From a virus: 22,712 nt of DNA. The translations under genes and the position numbers were made by a program. Below, one piece after another: positions 7,739 through 15,927 of this stretch (positions are counted from its first letter, which is position 1; every line of letters begins with the position of its first letter). Location of the stretch: positions 1-22,712 of IMG/VR virus record IMGVR_UViG_3300021961_000684. One strand, 5' to 3'. The notes below the pieces were generated by a model, which was not told the DNA's origin, searched no databases, and saw only the letters and a list, made by a program, of their open reading frames with translations.

Positions 7739-9151
7739 TTACCAAGTGTCTCCACTCCAGGCTATACGTTTCCAAATATTACCGCCTGCTACATAATCCG
7801 TGCTGGTAAAGGTTAGAGGGAACACGCATTCGTAAGCAACTCCTCCTCCTGCTCCTGTGAAAATGTAGGTGTAGTTTTCATCATGATTTACTATACCAAC
7901 CACTGATGTGGCTCCACCGTCGCTGTCTGATATAATGTCTCCTACTGTGATCTGTAGTGTATCAGCAGTTTTGGTTAGTTGTAAAACATTAGAGTTAATT
8001 GTTGTGTTGCCGTTATACAATGTAGCCACTGTGATCTGATGTCCAACCTGCCCGTAATCTGCGGTACAATAGTAGATGTATGAATTATCAAATGCTACTA
8101 ATCCAGCAACGTCGCCGAAAGCACCTGTGCTGTTTGTAGGAGGAGTGCTGTTTATCCTCATCTTACCAGCAGCAATATCTAAAATATTACCTGCGTGTCC
8201 TACTAATATTGGTCCAGAGACTCCTGACCCTTCTCCTGATTGGTTAGCACCTATGTCAATCTGTCCACCGTTGGTGCTGTCGATGATCACATAGTTTTCG
8301 GCTGTTATCTCTAAGTTGCCCGATGTTTTTGTGATATTGCCTGGAACAGTTAATATACCATCTGTGCCAAAGTACCAGTTTTTGTAAATTAAATTATCAG
8401 GATCTGTTTGATCAATTGCTTCTATACTAACACCTTCACCACTAGCAATATAGAAACCCATACCAACTCTTATTGAAGTATTGTTGCGGTCAAATACTAG
8501 ACCACCTGGCAATGTTAGATCGCCAGTTTGTCCAAAGTTCCAAGTATAACTACTGCTGTCTCCACTGTCGACTATGATGTTAATGTCATCGTTGCTGGTT
8601 AGGCCATCGCCTGTGCCACCACCACCTGTGTAGGCTGTGGTTTGTACTGTGTTGTCTGGAAATGTTAAATCACCGTTGTTATCAAATGTCCAAGTACGTG
8701 TGCCTTCGCCGGCATCTGTAGTAATGGTCACACGATCATTGGTATCACTAACACGCACATTATTTTGCTCGCCACCTAAGAACAAATCAGCAGTACTGCT
8801 ATCTATAGTACCACCAGCACGGATATGTACGTGTCCTGGCACGCCGCCTGTGGGTTCAACGATGATGTATTGCTGACTTCCGTTTCTTCTTAGTTCTTCG
8901 TCGGGCACCAACTTGATAGAATCGTATCCTGCTCCGTCAGCACTATCGGCATCGCCACCGTAGAATGTGCCTTTGTTTAGCACTTTGCTTCGTACATGTG
9001 TGCGAACACCGTCAAACATTAAAAGTTCTAATTTGTTATTATCACCTATAAACAAACCTATTTCACCATAGGGGCGAATTTCGCTGGTGTTACTGTCATT
9101 ACTACCGTTGCCTTCAACTTGTCCAGTAGGTATTCTGTATATCTTTGTCAT
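7739..9151 (-). CDS. Tail fibre protein with repeated WxFxxxGxLTxP motifs, 470 aa
   Basis: This is a beta-rich, Gly/Asn/Thr/Asp-rich fibre protein. A short motif recurs at residues 154-165 (WTFDNNGDLTFP), 204-215 (WNFGQTGDLTLP) and 259-270 (WYFGTDGILTVP), with the PDNTVQTTAYTG extension common in marine myophage fibres. Glycine runs (YTGGGGTGDG, TGAGGG) mark flexible joints. The start MTKIYRIPTGQ is preceded by a G-rich ribosome site. It lies in a row of four large fibre or virion genes sharing one direction. The likely role is host attachment, and the C-terminal 150 residues, which lack the motif, are the candidate receptor-binding tip. Confidence 0.85.
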   Translation of the reverse strand: MTKIYRIPTGQVEGNGSNDSNTSEIRPYGEIGLFIGDNNKLELLMFDGVRTHVRSKVLNKGTFYGGDADSADGAGYDSIKLVPDEELRRNGSQQYIIVEPTGGVPGHVHIRAGGTIDSSTADLFLGGEQNNVRVSDTNDRVTITTDAGEGTRTWTFDNNGDLTFPDNTVQTTAYTGGGGTGDGLTSNDDINIIVDSGDSSSYTWNFGQTGDLTLPGGLVFDRNNTSIRVGMGFYIASGEGVSIEAIDQTDPDNLIYKNWYFGTDGILTVPGNITKTSGNLEITAENYVIIDSTNGGQIDIGANQSGEGSGVSGPILVGHAGNILDIAAGKMRINSTPPTNSTGAFGDVAGLVAFDNSYIYYCTADYGQVGHQITVATLYNGNTTINSNVLQLTKTADTLQITVGDIISDSDGGATSVVGIVNHDENYTYIFTGAGGGVAYECVFPLTFTSTDYVAGGNIWKRIAWSGDTW

Positions 9152-9167
9152 TTAAGTTGCCCCTTGA

Positions 9168-11444
9168 TTAATCCCAAACTTCTGAACCGTAGAATACTGT
9201 GGCACTCCACTGTATTTTCGCAGTAGAACTTTCACCGTCTATACGTTTGTATTTGATTTGATTTTCGTTGTCTTGATGCCATAGTATGGCGTTTTCCCCG
9301 TCAGTGCCACCACTTAACACTTCGGTATGGAAAATGTTATTATCGCCACTGTCCTTGGCAATGTGTATAGTTCCAACCATTGATCCGGCGTCAGTGATGT
9401 AGGCGTGATACTTGATAATAGCACCTCGGAAGTAAGTACCGCCTCCAGGAAGGTCTGCTGAATCCCACCATACTTGAGGATCACCTCCTACATCTCTCCT
9501 TATGTAGAAAGAATCATCTTCAACTTGAACTGTTGGGTCATTGGCATTGACATAGTAGAACATCCAGTTATCACCGCCATCACTGTTTAATGTAGCTGCT
9601 CTGAAAGTCACGTTATCAAAAGATATGTACCATACAGCCGTTGTAGCGGTGTTGTAGTAAGGACTAATAAAAGCATTTATTTCTGTGGTTTTCTTGACTC
9701 TTAGTTCATAGGCATTTACCGTGGTATATGTAGCCCCAGTAATTTCAGTTCTGTTTCTAGATGTTACTGAAACAGATTTGTAACCTGAGACTTCTTCAAT
9801 TCTACGATTGCCGGGTGCTGTTAGTTTAACACGACCTATGCCTTCTGCTGATTTTAATACTGTACCATCTGCGAATTTAACGCCTTCGTTGAGTTTGGTT
9901 AAATCTATTTCATAACGTAGATAACTGAATCCGCCTCCTTGATTGTTTTGAGTCCAATTTATCCACTGTATAGCATAATACTTGTCGATGCTAGGTACAT
10001 ACATTATAGCCTGAGATCCCGGAACACGATTACCTAGATTACCATTATAGGCATCATAGAAGTTTGTGTAGGTTCTTGTCTCAACATCAGTTAAATCATC
10101 CCAACCATCTATGTTCCACTCTGTGCCTGCTGGGCTGACATTTTCGTCCCACTCTATTTCAGTAAATGGATTATAGATACCATTGTTGTTACCTCTAGTA
10201 ATACCAATCTGTAGAGTAGAGTCATCTTCAATAACATCAACATTGTTAGCAGTGGCGTAGTCTGCTTTCTCAAAGAAGTTAGGATCTGTGATTTCTGTTC
10301 TTGTGTAACTATAGGAACCACCATTGTTTTGTCCCCAGTTGGAAAAACTGAATTTGTAGTACCGGTCATTGATGGTATCGTGCATGACCAATTCAGCACC
10401 AATAATGTTGTTACCAACAGCACCGTTCAACGCTGAATAAAATGTTCCATAACTTCTTGAAGCCACGCCTAATAAGTCGTCCCACCCATCACTGTTCCAC
10501 TCTGTGCCTAGAGGACTGGTGTTATTGTTATTATCATATTCTGCTTCTGCTTCTATGTTTAATAAAGCACCGTAGGCACCACGAACCAAGGTCACGCCGC
10601 TACCTATAGCATCACCTGGAGATGCTTGAAGTTGTAGATCTAGCCCGCTATAAGTGCCTGGAGTGTTAGTTGCCGCACCTGAAAAGACAGCATCGGAGAT
10701 AGTTAATAGTTCACCGTTGTCACCAACTGATGCAACTTCAAAATAAACACTGTCTGTGTTGCTGTTGCTGCCTCCTATTTGATAACTCCATACTTTATAG
10801 CGTTGTCCCACAATGTAGCCTGTACCTGGAGTTGTCACAGTTATGGATGTTATCGCAGGACCTTCACCTATGACTACTTCAACTTGTGCTCCTGATCCAT
10901 CACCCGGTGTTGATACAGACACAGGAGAGCCTAATACCACAGGCTGGACAATAAATGGTGAGTTGGTTAGTTCTACATATGGTTGAACTGGTCCTGCTCC
11001 GCCTCCTGTAAACGGGTCGCCATTAAGTTCAACCGTGCCGTTGTCTTTAAGCACAAAAGTATTAGCACCGTTGACTAATCTATCTGTAGTGACCGCACCT
11101 GGAGCATCAGGAACTGGTGTTTCAGTTACCAGTCCGACATCTGTGACCTGTTGTACTTTTAATGTGCCAGCATCGTTACTGAGTTTGATATCTCCAATAT
11201 ACACAGAACCAGTGCTGACAAATATGTCACGCCATTGTTTTGTAGGGGATCCTAAATCTCTGGTATTGTCTATGTCCGGTATTATATGACTATCTACACT
11301 AAGCGGATTAAAAATTGACCCGTCGGTGCCTAAAGTATTGTACAATTCATCAAAATTTTGATTTATTTTCGTGAAAGCTGTACGTAAAGGATCACCGTCT
11401 CCTTTGTTCACTGATGTTCCTAAATTAATCGTTTGTTTTGCCAT
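9168..11444 (-). CDS. Long tail fibre protein with tandem ~130-aa repeats, 758 aa
   Basis: The N terminus (INLGTSVNKGDGDPLRTAF, then INQNFDELY) is a frequent start of tail-fibre proteins in T4-like marine phages. A phage chaperone-like beta prism region follows (RDLGSPTKQWRDIFVSTG). Two copies of a domain occur at roughly residues 288-385 and 417-514, each containing the pattern GTEWN-x-DGWDDL, a TFYxAxNG segment, and NW-x-QNN before a SY-x-R-x-EI strand. The C terminus is a further beta-rich domain. A GTG at 11453 could extend it by three residues, but AGGTGG lies 5 nt before the ATG at 11444, so that start is preferred. It overlaps the small upstream gene by 20 nt. Confidence 0.85.
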   Translation of the reverse strand: MAKQTINLGTSVNKGDGDPLRTAFTKINQNFDELYNTLGTDGSIFNPLSVDSHIIPDIDNTRDLGSPTKQWRDIFVSTGSVYIGDIKLSNDAGTLKVQQVTDVGLVTETPVPDAPGAVTTDRLVNGANTFVLKDNGTVELNGDPFTGGGAGPVQPYVELTNSPFIVQPVVLGSPVSVSTPGDGSGAQVEVVIGEGPAITSITVTTPGTGYIVGQRYKVWSYQIGGSNSNTDSVYFEVASVGDNGELLTISDAVFSGAATNTPGTYSGLDLQLQASPGDAIGSGVTLVRGAYGALLNIEAEAEYDNNNNTSPLGTEWNSDGWDDLLGVASRSYGTFYSALNGAVGNNIIGAELVMHDTINDRYYKFSFSNWGQNNGGSYSYTRTEITDPNFFEKADYATANNVDVIEDDSTLQIGITRGNNNGIYNPFTEIEWDENVSPAGTEWNIDGWDDLTDVETRTYTNFYDAYNGNLGNRVPGSQAIMYVPSIDKYYAIQWINWTQNNQGGGFSYLRYEIDLTKLNEGVKFADGTVLKSAEGIGRVKLTAPGNRRIEEVSGYKSVSVTSRNRTEITGATYTTVNAYELRVKKTTEINAFISPYYNTATTAVWYISFDNVTFRAATLNSDGGDNWMFYYVNANDPTVQVEDDSFYIRRDVGGDPQVWWDSADLPGGGTYFRGAIIKYHAYITDAGSMVGTIHIAKDSGDNNIFHTEVLSGGTDGENAILWHQDNENQIKYKRIDGESSTAKIQWSATVFYGSEVWD

Positions 11445-11667
11445 TGATTCCACCTAATCTTTTAATTGCGTCTAGTTCGTCTTCGCTGCCCTGTGACCGC
11501 ATGAAGCTTGTAAGTTCGTTGTAGTCAGCCATTGTGACTACACGATCTTTACTGAATTCGATAACTTTTTGTGCTAGATCGTGAATGTCGGCATCTTGTT
11601 TGACTTCTTCTCGAGACAGCTCAAGCAAGCGTATGAATAAGGGCACATCTAATCTAACAATATCCAT
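11425..11667 (-). CDS. Small conserved phage protein heading the fibre unit, 80 aa
   Basis: An acidic, helical protein (MDIVRLDVPLFIRLLELSREEVKQDADIHD). Similar short proteins precede tail-fibre genes in marine myophages; no function is known to me. It is the first gene of the minus-strand fibre series and has a GATAAATA late-type promoter 32 nt upstream. AAGG near the start provides a ribosome site. Its 3' end overlaps the next gene's start by 20 nt, so the two are probably coupled. An assembly or chaperone role is only a guess from position. Confidence 0.8.
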   Translation of the reverse strand: MDIVRLDVPLFIRLLELSREEVKQDADIHDLAQKVIEFSKDRVVTMADYNELTSFMRSQGSEDELDAIKRLGGINGKTND

Positions 11668-11676
11668 TTTTTAAAC

Positions 11677-11684
11677 CTTAAATA
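11677..11684 (+). promoter_or_regulatory. Possible degenerate late promoter CTTAAATA for hemA
   Basis: The plus strand carries CTTAAATA, six of eight matches to TATAAATA with the TAAATA core intact, ending 31 nt before the hemA ATG. That spacing equals the better late promoters in this window (20-32 nt). No convincing -35/-10 pair is seen here, so this is the best available candidate but weak. Confidence 0.3.
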
Positions 11685-11699
11685 TAGAGTAATACACAG

Positions 11700-11707
11700 T
11701 ATTTATC
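11700..11707 (-). promoter_or_regulatory. Late-type promoter GATAAATA for the tail-fibre unit
   Basis: The minus strand reads GATAAATA, seven of eight matches to the T4 late consensus. It ends 32 nt before the ATG of the first fibre-unit gene and sits only 8 bp from the hemA start on the other strand, so the two units are divergent from one short region. Confidence 0.55.
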
Positions 11708-11715
11708 GGACACTT

Positions 11716-12912
11716 ATGATTAACAAAGAACCATTTCAACAACTGATAGACAAATTAAAAGCAGAAGGAAAATATCGGGTTTTTAACGATATTCTTCGCG
11801 AAGCTGGGGACTACCCGCATGCCATATGGTACGGGCCCTACAACATCAAAAAGATCGTTAATTGGTGCTCAAACGATTATCTGGGCATGGGTCAGCATAA
11901 AGTAGTCTTAGACGCCATGCGTACAGCACTAGATCAAACAGGGGCAGGTTCGGGCGGTACTCGCAATATCGCAGGAACCAGTCACTATCACGTGGCCTTA
12001 GAACACGAGCTAGCGACCCTACACAAGAAAGCTGGTGCCCTGTTGTTCAGTTCTGCGTATGTGGCCAATGAATGGACTTTGATCGCTCTGGCAAAGATCT
12101 TGCCCAATATTGAATTCGTGTCTGACAGCAAGAACCACGCTAGCCTTATAGAAGGTATGCGTCATAGTCGAGCACCTAAACATGTGTTCAAGCACAACGA
12201 TCTAGATAATTTAAAAACTATCTTAGAAGATGTCACAGAAAGGAAAAAAACGCCCTGTGTGGTATTAGAGTCTGTATATTCTATGGACGGTGATATTTCT
12301 AAATTGAAAGAAATAGTCAAGCTCAGTAGATTATATGCTGCTATTATCTACGTAGACGAAGTCCATGCTGTAGGCCTTTACGGAGAACACGGTGCTGGTA
12401 TCATCGAGAAACTAGGATTAGAAATTGACGTTGACATAGTCAACGGTACGCTTGGGAAAGCCTATGGAGTACAAGGCGGCTATATTGCCGCTGACAAAAT
12501 AGTAATCGATGCTATTAGATCAATCGCCAGCGGATTTATATTCACAACATCAATGAGCCCTGTAACCTGTGCTGGTGCGTTGGCCGCGGTCAAGTATCTT
12601 AAAGAAAACAACGAGCTTAGGATACAACATCAAGAACGTGCGGCCAAACTAAAACAGATGCTACGTGATAACGGTTTACCTGTAATGGATTCTGAAACTC
12701 ACATAGTGCCTGTGCTGGTTGGTGATGCGTTTCGATGTAAGAAGATATCTGATACCTTGCTCAACGAGTATAATATCTATGTACAGGCCATCAACTATCC
12801 AACAGTGCCTGTGGGCACGGAGAGACTACGGTTCGCTCCTACTCCCTATCATACAGATGCTATGATGAGCGACCTAGTTGAAAAGTTAACTATCTGCTTT
12901 AATACCCTCTAA
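11716..12912 (+). CDS. hemA: 5-aminolevulinate synthase (phage-encoded ALAS)
   Basis: This PLP enzyme condenses glycine and succinyl-CoA to 5-aminolevulinate, the first step of tetrapyrrole synthesis by the Shemin (C4) route. The 398 residues match bacterial ALAS end to end. Visible are WCSNDYLGMGQH (50-61), GAGSGGTRNI (77-86) with the Thr82 typical of ALAS rather than Ser of related synthases, NHASLIEG (140-147), ESVYSMDGD (185-193), DEVHAVGLYG with Asp214 and His217, the PLP lysine Lys248 in GTLGKAYG, and the substrate-binding Arg372 in GTERLRF. Arg21 in KYRVF fits the glycine/carboxyl site. Nothing essential is missing, so it is probably active. It stands alone, opposite to all neighbours, with a weak CGGA ribosome site, and its 3' end overlaps the convergent gene by 14 nt. 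Viral alaS genes have been reported in aquatic phages; no heme oxygenase lies in this window. Confidence 0.96.
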   Translation: MINKEPFQQLIDKLKAEGKYRVFNDILREAGDYPHAIWYGPYNIKKIVNWCSNDYLGMGQHKVVLDAMRTALDQTGAGSGGTRNIAGTSHYHVALEHELATLHKKAGALLFSSAYVANEWTLIALAKILPNIEFVSDSKNHASLIEGMRHSRAPKHVFKHNDLDNLKTILEDVTERKKTPCVVLESVYSMDGDISKLKEIVKLSRLYAAIIYVDEVHAVGLYGEHGAGIIEKLGLEIDVDIVNGTLGKAYGVQGGYIAADKIVIDAIRSIASGFIFTTSMSPVTCAGALAAVKYLKENNELRIQHQERAAKLKQMLRDNGLPVMDSETHIVPVLVGDAFRCKKISDTLLNEYNIYVQAINYPTVPVGTERLRFAPTPYHTDAMMSDLVEKLTICFNTL

Positions 12913-13687
12913 CGTATTTTGTACCTTTGATCTGCCACAGCATCTTTTCTTGATAATCTTTGTTAAAGTCGTCATAGGTTTTAACAGTTTCAAGAATAGA
13001 ATCTGTGTGAGCAACAAACTCTTCATCGAACTCCTGATCAGGAAAAGTCTGCTTGAGCCAAGCAAGGTAATGACTGGGCAAGGGATGCAGGTCAACAACT
13101 GGCCTAGTTAAAGGAACACCGAACATCGCAGCATCCCTAACTGTCATAGGCTTACCAGTATAACCTAGCCCGTCTACGAATTCCTGTATAGGCTCACCTA
13201 CCCAAAGATTAGACTCTAACACAGGTGTTAGGAAATCCAAGCCGGGAAACTTATCTAGATCTACGGCCATATCTGTTCTAGAAATAAACAAGACTTTAGC
13301 AGATGTAGATCTCAGAAGAGATTCAGCATAGTTTATCAGGGTCAGTGAATCGTAGATATAGCTATCTTCTTTCCATGTATCTTTGATGTACTGTATTTCT
13401 TTGTCTTTGATAAAAATACTGCCGCCTAGTCTCCAGCTGGTTTCGGGAAACAATCCGCTAATATGTTGGTCATATCTATGATAATCTGTCCACTGTACTA
13501 CAACAGTATCATTTTCGGTCAGCGTGTTCTTTAACACACATTCGCTGATACGCTGTGCCGTAGCACGATTACCTGTGCCAGATATACCCCAATTAAAGAA
13601 TTGATCGTAGTTACGACCTAGTATATCAGCCCAGGTAGGCCAGTTCCACTGTGTGAAGCTACAGCCGAATGTGAACAGTCTTCTCAT
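12899..13687 (-). CDS. SGNH/GDSL-hydrolase-like protein, 262 aa
   Basis: SGNH enzymes are serine esterases or lipases, often deacylating sugars or lipids. The layout is visible: FGCSFT with candidate nucleophile Ser10, NWGISGTGN (32-40) as the Gly/Asn block, a strand [11 protein letters not shown] (62-72) in the place of block III, and [13 protein letters not shown] (199-211) resembling the C-terminal Asp-His block, although the spacing between Asp199 and His201 is one residue shorter than the usual DxxH. His206 is an alternative. There is no signal peptide. It starts inside the clpP stop (ATGA), so it is the second gene of a two-gene unit from the clpP promoter. Related SGNH-like proteins occur widely in marine phages; substrate is unknown. 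Confidence 0.75.
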   Translation of the reverse strand: MRRLFTFGCSFTQWNWPTWADILGRNYDQFFNWGISGTGNRATAQRISECVLKNTLTENDTVVVQWTDYHRYDQHISGLFPETSWRLGGSIFIKDKEIQYIKDTWKEDSYIYDSLTLINYAESLLRSTSAKVLFISRTDMAVDLDKFPGLDFLTPVLESNLWVGEPIQEFVDGLGYTGKPMTVRDAAMFGVPLTRPVVDLHPLPSHYLAWLKQTFPDQEFDEEFVAHTDSILETVKTYDDFNKDYQEKMLWQIKGTKYVRGY

Positions 13688-14274
13688 GGACGGTTTGTGA
13701 TTATCTTGTCTACGAGGCCGTAATCTAGAGCTTCCTGTGCTGACATGAACTTGTCACGTTCCATATCTGCTGAAAACTGATCGAAAGTCTTGCCTTTAGA
13801 GTTATGCTTGACATAGATCTCTGTGAGGTTCCGTTTCATCTTGAGGATCTCTTCCGCCTGGATCTGGATGTCTGTGGCCTGCCCCCGAGCACCGCCACTG
13901 GGTTGATGTATCATGTGACGAGCATTGGGCAACATATAACGTTTACCGGCAGCACCTGCCTGTGCTAATAGACTGCCCATAGAGCAGGCCTGACCCATAA
14001 CATAGGTAGCCACGTCGCATTTGATAAACTGCATGGTATCGTAGATGCTCATCCCCGCAGTAACCACTCCGCCCGGACTATTAATAAACAGACTGATCTG
14101 TTTATCTGGGCTTTCAGATTCTAAGAATAGCAATTGGGCGACAACCAAATTAGCCATGTGGTCTTCGATTGGACCGTTTAACATAATAATACGCTCTCTT
14201 AGCAATCTGCTATAGATATCGTATGCTCGCTCGCCCTTGCTGGACGACTCAATTACCATTGGTACTAGGGTCAT
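13684..14274 (-). CDS. clpP: ATP-dependent Clp protease proteolytic subunit
   Basis: A complete ClpP of 196 residues, the normal mature length. ClpP forms a double heptameric barrel fed by ClpX or ClpA. The catalytic triad is intact: Ser98 in GQACSMGS, His123 in [10 protein letters not shown] and Asp174 in [29 protein letters not shown] (64-81) and the N-terminal [20 protein letters not shown] segment are also typical. No Clp ATPase gene is in the window, so it may work with the host ATPase, or serve in capsid maturation as ClpP-like proteases do in some phages. The ATG is preceded by AAAGGA. A sigma70-type promoter lies upstream, and the SGNH gene is coupled downstream. Confidence 0.96.
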   Translation of the reverse strand: MTLVPMVIESSSKGERAYDIYSRLLRERIIMLNGPIEDHMANLVVAQLLFLESESPDKQISLFINSPGGVVTAGMSIYDTMQFIKCDVATYVMGQACSMGSLLAQAGAAGKRYMLPNARHMIHQPSGGARGQATDIQIQAEEILKMKRNLTEIYVKHNSKGKTFDQFSADMERDKFMSAQEALDYGLVDKIITNRP

Positions 14275-14301
14275 TTGGTTTCCTTTGTGATTAATTTACA
14301 T

Positions 14302-14330
14302 ATTATACACGAGTTTTTTGATTGACGCAA
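14302..14330 (-). promoter_or_regulatory. Sigma70-type promoter for clpP
   Basis: On the minus strand TTGCGT, a 17-bp spacer and a perfect TATAAT lie upstream of clpP, giving a leader of about 20 nt. The -35 is only a half match. It overlaps the -35 of the plus-strand promoter for the HNH gene, so the two would compete. Confidence 0.6.
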
Positions 14331-14350
14331 GATCAATTATAGTGTAACAT
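14322..14350 (+). promoter_or_regulatory. Sigma70-type promoter for the HNH gene
   Basis: TTGACG, 17 bp, TAACAT on the plus strand, 36 nt before the HNH ATG. The -10 matches four of six. GTTAAATA at 14357-14364 is a possible weak late element just downstream (22 nt before the ATG). Confidence 0.45.
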
Positions 14351-14386
14351 TACGGAGTTAAATACTATTTTATAGAAGTAATCAAC

Positions 14387-14896
14387 ATGAGCACACTACT
14401 CTTGAACGCAGATATGCAACCTGTTAGCCTTCTACCACTAAGCACGGTAGATTGGCAGGAAGCCATACGCTACCTCGTTCTGGACAAGGTAGAAGTATTG
14501 GCATGGCATGACGACTGGATCGTGAGATCCGCACGTTGGGAAACACCAGTGCCTGCGGTTATTATGCTCAAAGAGTATCAACGACCAAAGAGCACTATGC
14601 GACTCAGCAAACGCAACGTATTCCTAAGAGATGAATATCTCTGCCAATACTGCGGCTGTGAAGTCACCGAGGCCAATGCTACTTTGGACCATGTACATCC
14701 TGTAAGCCTAGGTGGTAAGACCACTTGGGAAAACTCGACTACGGCCTGTAAGCCCTGTAACTATCGCAAAGCAGCCCATACCAAAATGAAGCCAAAGCAC
14801 CCACCGCACAAGCCTCATTTCTGGGAATTGGTAGACAAGCGTAAGCGTCGTGGCTATCATATACAGCATCCAAGCTGGGCCGATTTCTTGGCTTGA
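14387..14896 (+). CDS. HNH endonuclease with zinc-ribbon cysteines, 169 aa
   Basis: This is a standalone HNH nuclease of the type found in many bacteria. The N-terminal 80 residues (LLLNADMQPVSLLPLSTVDW, VFLRDEYLCQYCG) are characteristic of that family. The nuclease core shows C86-x2-C89, Asp101-His102 in LDHVHPVSLGG, Asn116 in WENSTTA, and C121-x2-C124 followed by Asn125, giving a zinc-stabilised beta-beta-alpha-metal fold. These enzymes cut or nick DNA; the target is unknown. Context next to a DNA methyltransferase and a second HNH gene suggests roles in DNA modification/restriction, host DNA breakdown or homing. The -35 of the next promoter overlaps its stop codon. Confidence 0.88.
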   Translation: MSTLLLNADMQPVSLLPLSTVDWQEAIRYLVLDKVEVLAWHDDWIVRSARWETPVPAVIMLKEYQRPKSTMRLSKRNVFLRDEYLCQYCGCEVTEANATLDHVHPVSLGGKTTWENSTTACKPCNYRKAAHTKMKPKHPPHKPHFWELVDKRKRRGYHIQHPSWADFLA

Positions 14897-14921
14897 CTTT
14901 ACAAGGGCTGTCTAGTATAAT
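14893..14921 (+). promoter_or_regulatory. Strong sigma70 promoter for the methyltransferase
   Basis: TTGACT, a 17-bp spacer and a perfect TATAAT. The -35 overlaps the TGA of the upstream HNH gene. Its position rules against a TTG start at 14893 and supports the ATG at 14947 for the methyltransferase. Confidence 0.8.
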
Positions 14922-14928
14922 TACTAGA
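14911..14928 (+). repeat. Palindrome over the -10 of the methyltransferase promoter
   Basis: TCTAGTA, 4-base TAAT, TACTAGA: 7-bp arms covering the -10 box and the expected transcription start. This is a good place for a repressor operator. Confidence 0.5.
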
Positions 14929-14946
14929 TGGCCCTTAGGATCACTG

Positions 14947-15897
14947 ATGCCTCTAATTAAACCGTTAAAACCTGTCAACTATCATTTGGATTCTGTGACC
15001 ATCCAGGACATAGAATCTCATAAGAGCATCACTACGACAGAACTACGTAAAGATCTCGCTAATCTTGACAAGTTCTCCGCGACCAGCAATGAGAATAATT
15101 TCGCAGGGAATCCATTTCTATATCATCACCAATTCAAAAATCTATTGAACTGTCGTAGGCAAGATGGCAAGACTATCTATGAGATCTGGGCAGATCCTGA
15201 CGAGCGACAAAAGCTAATTGAACAGACCAAGCAACGCAACCGCGGAGGTCGAACTGCCGCAGGCAATGTCTTTGAATGTTTCCGTATCAACCTAGGCAGT
15301 GTCGTCATGTTCAAAGCGACCACAGCCAAATATCTTTATAAAAAGTACAAGGCCACTGGCGTGTTAGATCCTACAGCAGGTTGGGGCGGCCGTATGCTAG
15401 GTGCGTGGGCCTTAGGCATAGACTACACAGGCATCGATACCAATGTAGAAATGATTCCTGCCTACGACCAGATGATCGCTTTCTTAAATGCCGAGACAGC
15501 AGCCAAGAACAGACTGTTCGAAGCAGATCCTTTTGAACTTAAAATGATTTGGTCTAGCTGTTTGGACGTAGACTTCACACAGATCAAATATGATTTCGTT
15601 CTAACTTCGCCGCCGTACATCAATCTAGAACTCTACGAACACATGGAGCCTTGGCAGAACGACCGAGCGTTCTATGAACTGTTCTTCATCCCTCTTTGGC
15701 AAAAGTGTGTGGACAATATCCAAAAAGGCGGGCATGTGGCGTTTAACATATCGCCCAAAATGTACGAGGATGCTGTCAAGCACGGCCTATCCCCTTGCCA
15801 CGAGGAAGAAGATCTTCTACAACAGATGGGCCAAAAGCACGAAGATCTTAAAAAGGGCAAGAAGAAGCAGGACAAGATCTACGTTTGGAAATGCTAG
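14947..15897 (+). CDS. DNA methyltransferase-like protein with TSPPY motif, 316 aa
   Basis: The protein has the parts of an amino-methyltransferase (N6-adenine or N4-cytosine): the SAM-binding motif I as LDPTAGWGGRMLGA (140-153) with acidic GIDTN (162-166) after the next strand, and the catalytic TSPPY at 220-224 (the SPPY form is commonest in N4-cytosine enzymes). GGHVAFNIS (261-269) fits a later strand. The N-terminal 120 residues (ending in RNRGGRTAAGNVFE) are a probable target-recognition or accessory region. The tail is lysine-rich. I chose the ATG at 14947, preceded by TTAGGA and downstream of the promoter, instead of an in-frame TTG at 14893. It could protect phage DNA from host or phage-encoded nucleases; the base and sequence methylated are not visible. 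Confidence 0.82.
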   Translation: MPLIKPLKPVNYHLDSVTIQDIESHKSITTTELRKDLANLDKFSATSNENNFAGNPFLYHHQFKNLLNCRRQDGKTIYEIWADPDERQKLIEQTKQRNRGGRTAAGNVFECFRINLGSVVMFKATTAKYLYKKYKATGVLDPTAGWGGRMLGAWALGIDYTGIDTNVEMIPAYDQMIAFLNAETAAKNRLFEADPFELKMIWSSCLDVDFTQIKYDFVLTSPPYINLELYEHMEPWQNDRAFYELFFIPLWQKCVDNIQKGGHVAFNISPKMYEDAVKHGLSPCHEEEDLLQQMGQKHEDLKKGKKKQDKIYVWKC

Positions 15898-15898
15898 G

Positions 15899-15927
15899 TT
15901 GACTTATAGCTAATTCTTTAGTATACT
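15899..15927 (+). promoter_or_regulatory. Strong sigma70 promoter for the ParB-like/HNH pair
   Basis: TTGACT, 17 bp, TATACT, starting directly after the methyltransferase stop. The leader to the ATG at 15996 is about 60 nt and holds two inverted repeats. Confidence 0.75.

Noticed and set aside
12880-12930. Bidirectional terminator between hemA and the SGNH gene
   Set aside because: The genes overlap by 14 nt and no hairpin with a T-run is visible.
14893-14946. N-terminal extension of the methyltransferase from a TTG start
   Set aside because: These bases are occupied by a sigma70 promoter with perfect TATAAT, and TTAGGA precedes the ATG at 14947.
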